Shown in pieces: positions 63,398 through 64,000 of a stretch of 64,000 bases of DNA (positions are counted from its first letter, which is position 1; every line of letters begins with the position of its first letter). Both the position numbers and the translations under genes were made by a program. The stretch covers positions 107,170 through 171,169 of the forward strand of contig CALCQO010000047.1 of assembly GCA_937894675.1 (NCBI GenBank), given 5' to 3'. Source of the DNA: an uncultured Clostridia bacterium. Its GTDB lineage: Bacteria > Bacillota > Clostridia > Christensenellales > Aristaeellaceae. The notes below the pieces were generated by a model, which did not search any database, was not told where the DNA came from, and worked only from the letters and a program-made list of their open reading frames with translations.

Positions 63398-64000
63398 TCA
63401 GGTAACTTTCGGGTCTCCCGCTTCCATCAGGCGGCTGTATTCATCCCGGGTCAGCAATGTTTTGCGCGGCTTGGTTCCCTCATTGCCGCTGATAATGCCC
63501 CGCCGGTCCATTTCGTCTATGAGTCGGCCAGCCCGACCATACCCCACCCTGAGCACCCTTTGCAGCATGCTGATGGAGGTTTGCCCGGCTTCCACCGCCA
63601 TTTCAATAGCTTCGGGCAGCAGGTCGTCAAACACTTCCCCCTCATCGGCAAAGCTGTCGGATACGCGCTGCTGATCCGCGTTTTCCGCTTTATCAATATA
63701 CTCCATAATATCCATGTTGTAGTTCAGCTGGTTGCGGGACTTGACGTACTCCGTCACCGCCTCCACATCCTTGTCGCTGATAAAGCAGCCCTGCACACGG
63801 GCGGGGGCGGGATAATTCCTGGGCATGTACAGCATATCGCCATAGCCAAGGAGTTTTTCAGCGCCCACCATGTCCAGAATGGTGCGGCTGTCCACCTGGG
63901 AGCTAACCTGGAAAGCGATGCGGCTGGGGATATTGGCTTTGATAACGCCTGTAATGACGTTAACGGAGGGGCGCTGGGTCGCCAGCACCAGGCAGATGCC
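63398..64000 (-). CDS. DNA translocase FtsK/SpoIIIE, C-terminal part
   Basis: At least 200 residues are in the window and the gene continues past the right edge. [20 protein letters not shown] belongs to the FtsK ATPase beta domain, followed by [20 protein letters not shown]. The terminal winged-helix gamma domain ([29 protein letters not shown]) reads chromosome orientation sequences. It moves DNA through the septum during division or sporulation. Which paralogue it is cannot be told from this end. Confidence 0.95.
   Translation of the reverse strand, partial: GICLVLATQRPSVNVITGVIKANIPSRIAFQVSSQVDSRTILDMVGAEKLLGYGDMLYMPRNYPAPARVQGCFISDKDVEAVTEYVKSRNQLNYNMDIMEYIDKAENADQQRVSDSFADEGEVFDDLLPEAIEMAVEAGQTSISMLQRVLRVGYGRAGRLIDEMDRRGIISGNEGTKPRKTLLTRDEYSRLMEAGDPKVT

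Overview
The window reads as a chromosomal segment of a low-oxygen, Gram-positive-type bacterium of the class Clostridia (Bacillota). The evidence is a PolC-type DNA polymerase III, LytR-CpsA-Psr proteins, an Rnf ferredoxin:NAD+ oxidoreductase, T-box and FMN riboswitch control, and the Firmicute order rimP-nusA-rnpM-ylxQ-infB-rbfA-nrnA-truB. An order such as Christensenellales or Oscillospirales is only a guess. No phage, insertion sequence, integrase or CRISPR array is visible. Coding density is very high: many neighbouring genes overlap by ATGA, GTGA or TTGA, and no gene-free stretch exceeds 300 bases (the largest, about 260 bases before pheS, is filled by a T-box leader).

Layout. 1-340: start of a P-type ATPase gene behind a manganese (yybP-ykoY) riboswitch, divergent from mrfA. 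370-3364: mrfA and a SpoU-type RNA methyltransferase. 3365-9763 (minus): walJ, CPBP protease, MBL hydrolase, comEC, holA, rsmG. 9833-9989: elongator Met and initiator fMet tRNAs. 10080-10877: a glycosyltransferase. 10966-17334 (plus): phoH, pgpH, a ybeY-cdd fusion, era, apbE. 17373-21839 (minus): gntR, lrp, aminotransferase, capA and a degenerate isopropylmalate-dehydrogenase-like gene. 21836-29312 (minus): the rimP-to-truB translation operon. 29345-39312 (minus): frr, a 71-residue unknown, uppS, cdsA, dxr, rseP, ispG, polC. 39322-40299: LCP protein. 40384-48554 (minus): FAD synthetase-like gene and the rnf operon. 48672-52574 (minus): second LCP, an unknown secreted protein, a DUF3048 protein. 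52667-57735 (plus): MFS transporter, T-box, pheST. 57747-59737 (minus): deoB and purine nucleoside phosphorylase. 59813-60968: THUMP methyltransferase. 60969-63395 (minus): FMN riboswitch, ribU, tsaE, tsaB, rimI. 63398-64000: 3' part of ftsK/spoIIIE.

The most striking element is the rnfG gene at 44705-47854. Instead of the usual protein of about 200 residues with one FMN-binding domain, it encodes 1049 residues with nine tandem FMN-binding domains. At least eight carry a plausible threonine flavinylation motif, and five come from a near-identical 330-base tandem repeat. It sits first among the rnf genes and directly follows a gene for a kinase-less FAD synthetase. The window also encodes ApbE, which transfers FMN from FAD onto such threonines, and an FMN-riboswitch-controlled RibU riboflavin importer. 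Together they suggest a flavin supply and attachment route feeding an Rnf complex with a long extracytoplasmic chain of covalent flavins. Other points of interest are the YbeY-cytidine deaminase fusion, the IPMDH-fold protein without catalytic motifs, and a small unknown gene between frr and uppS.
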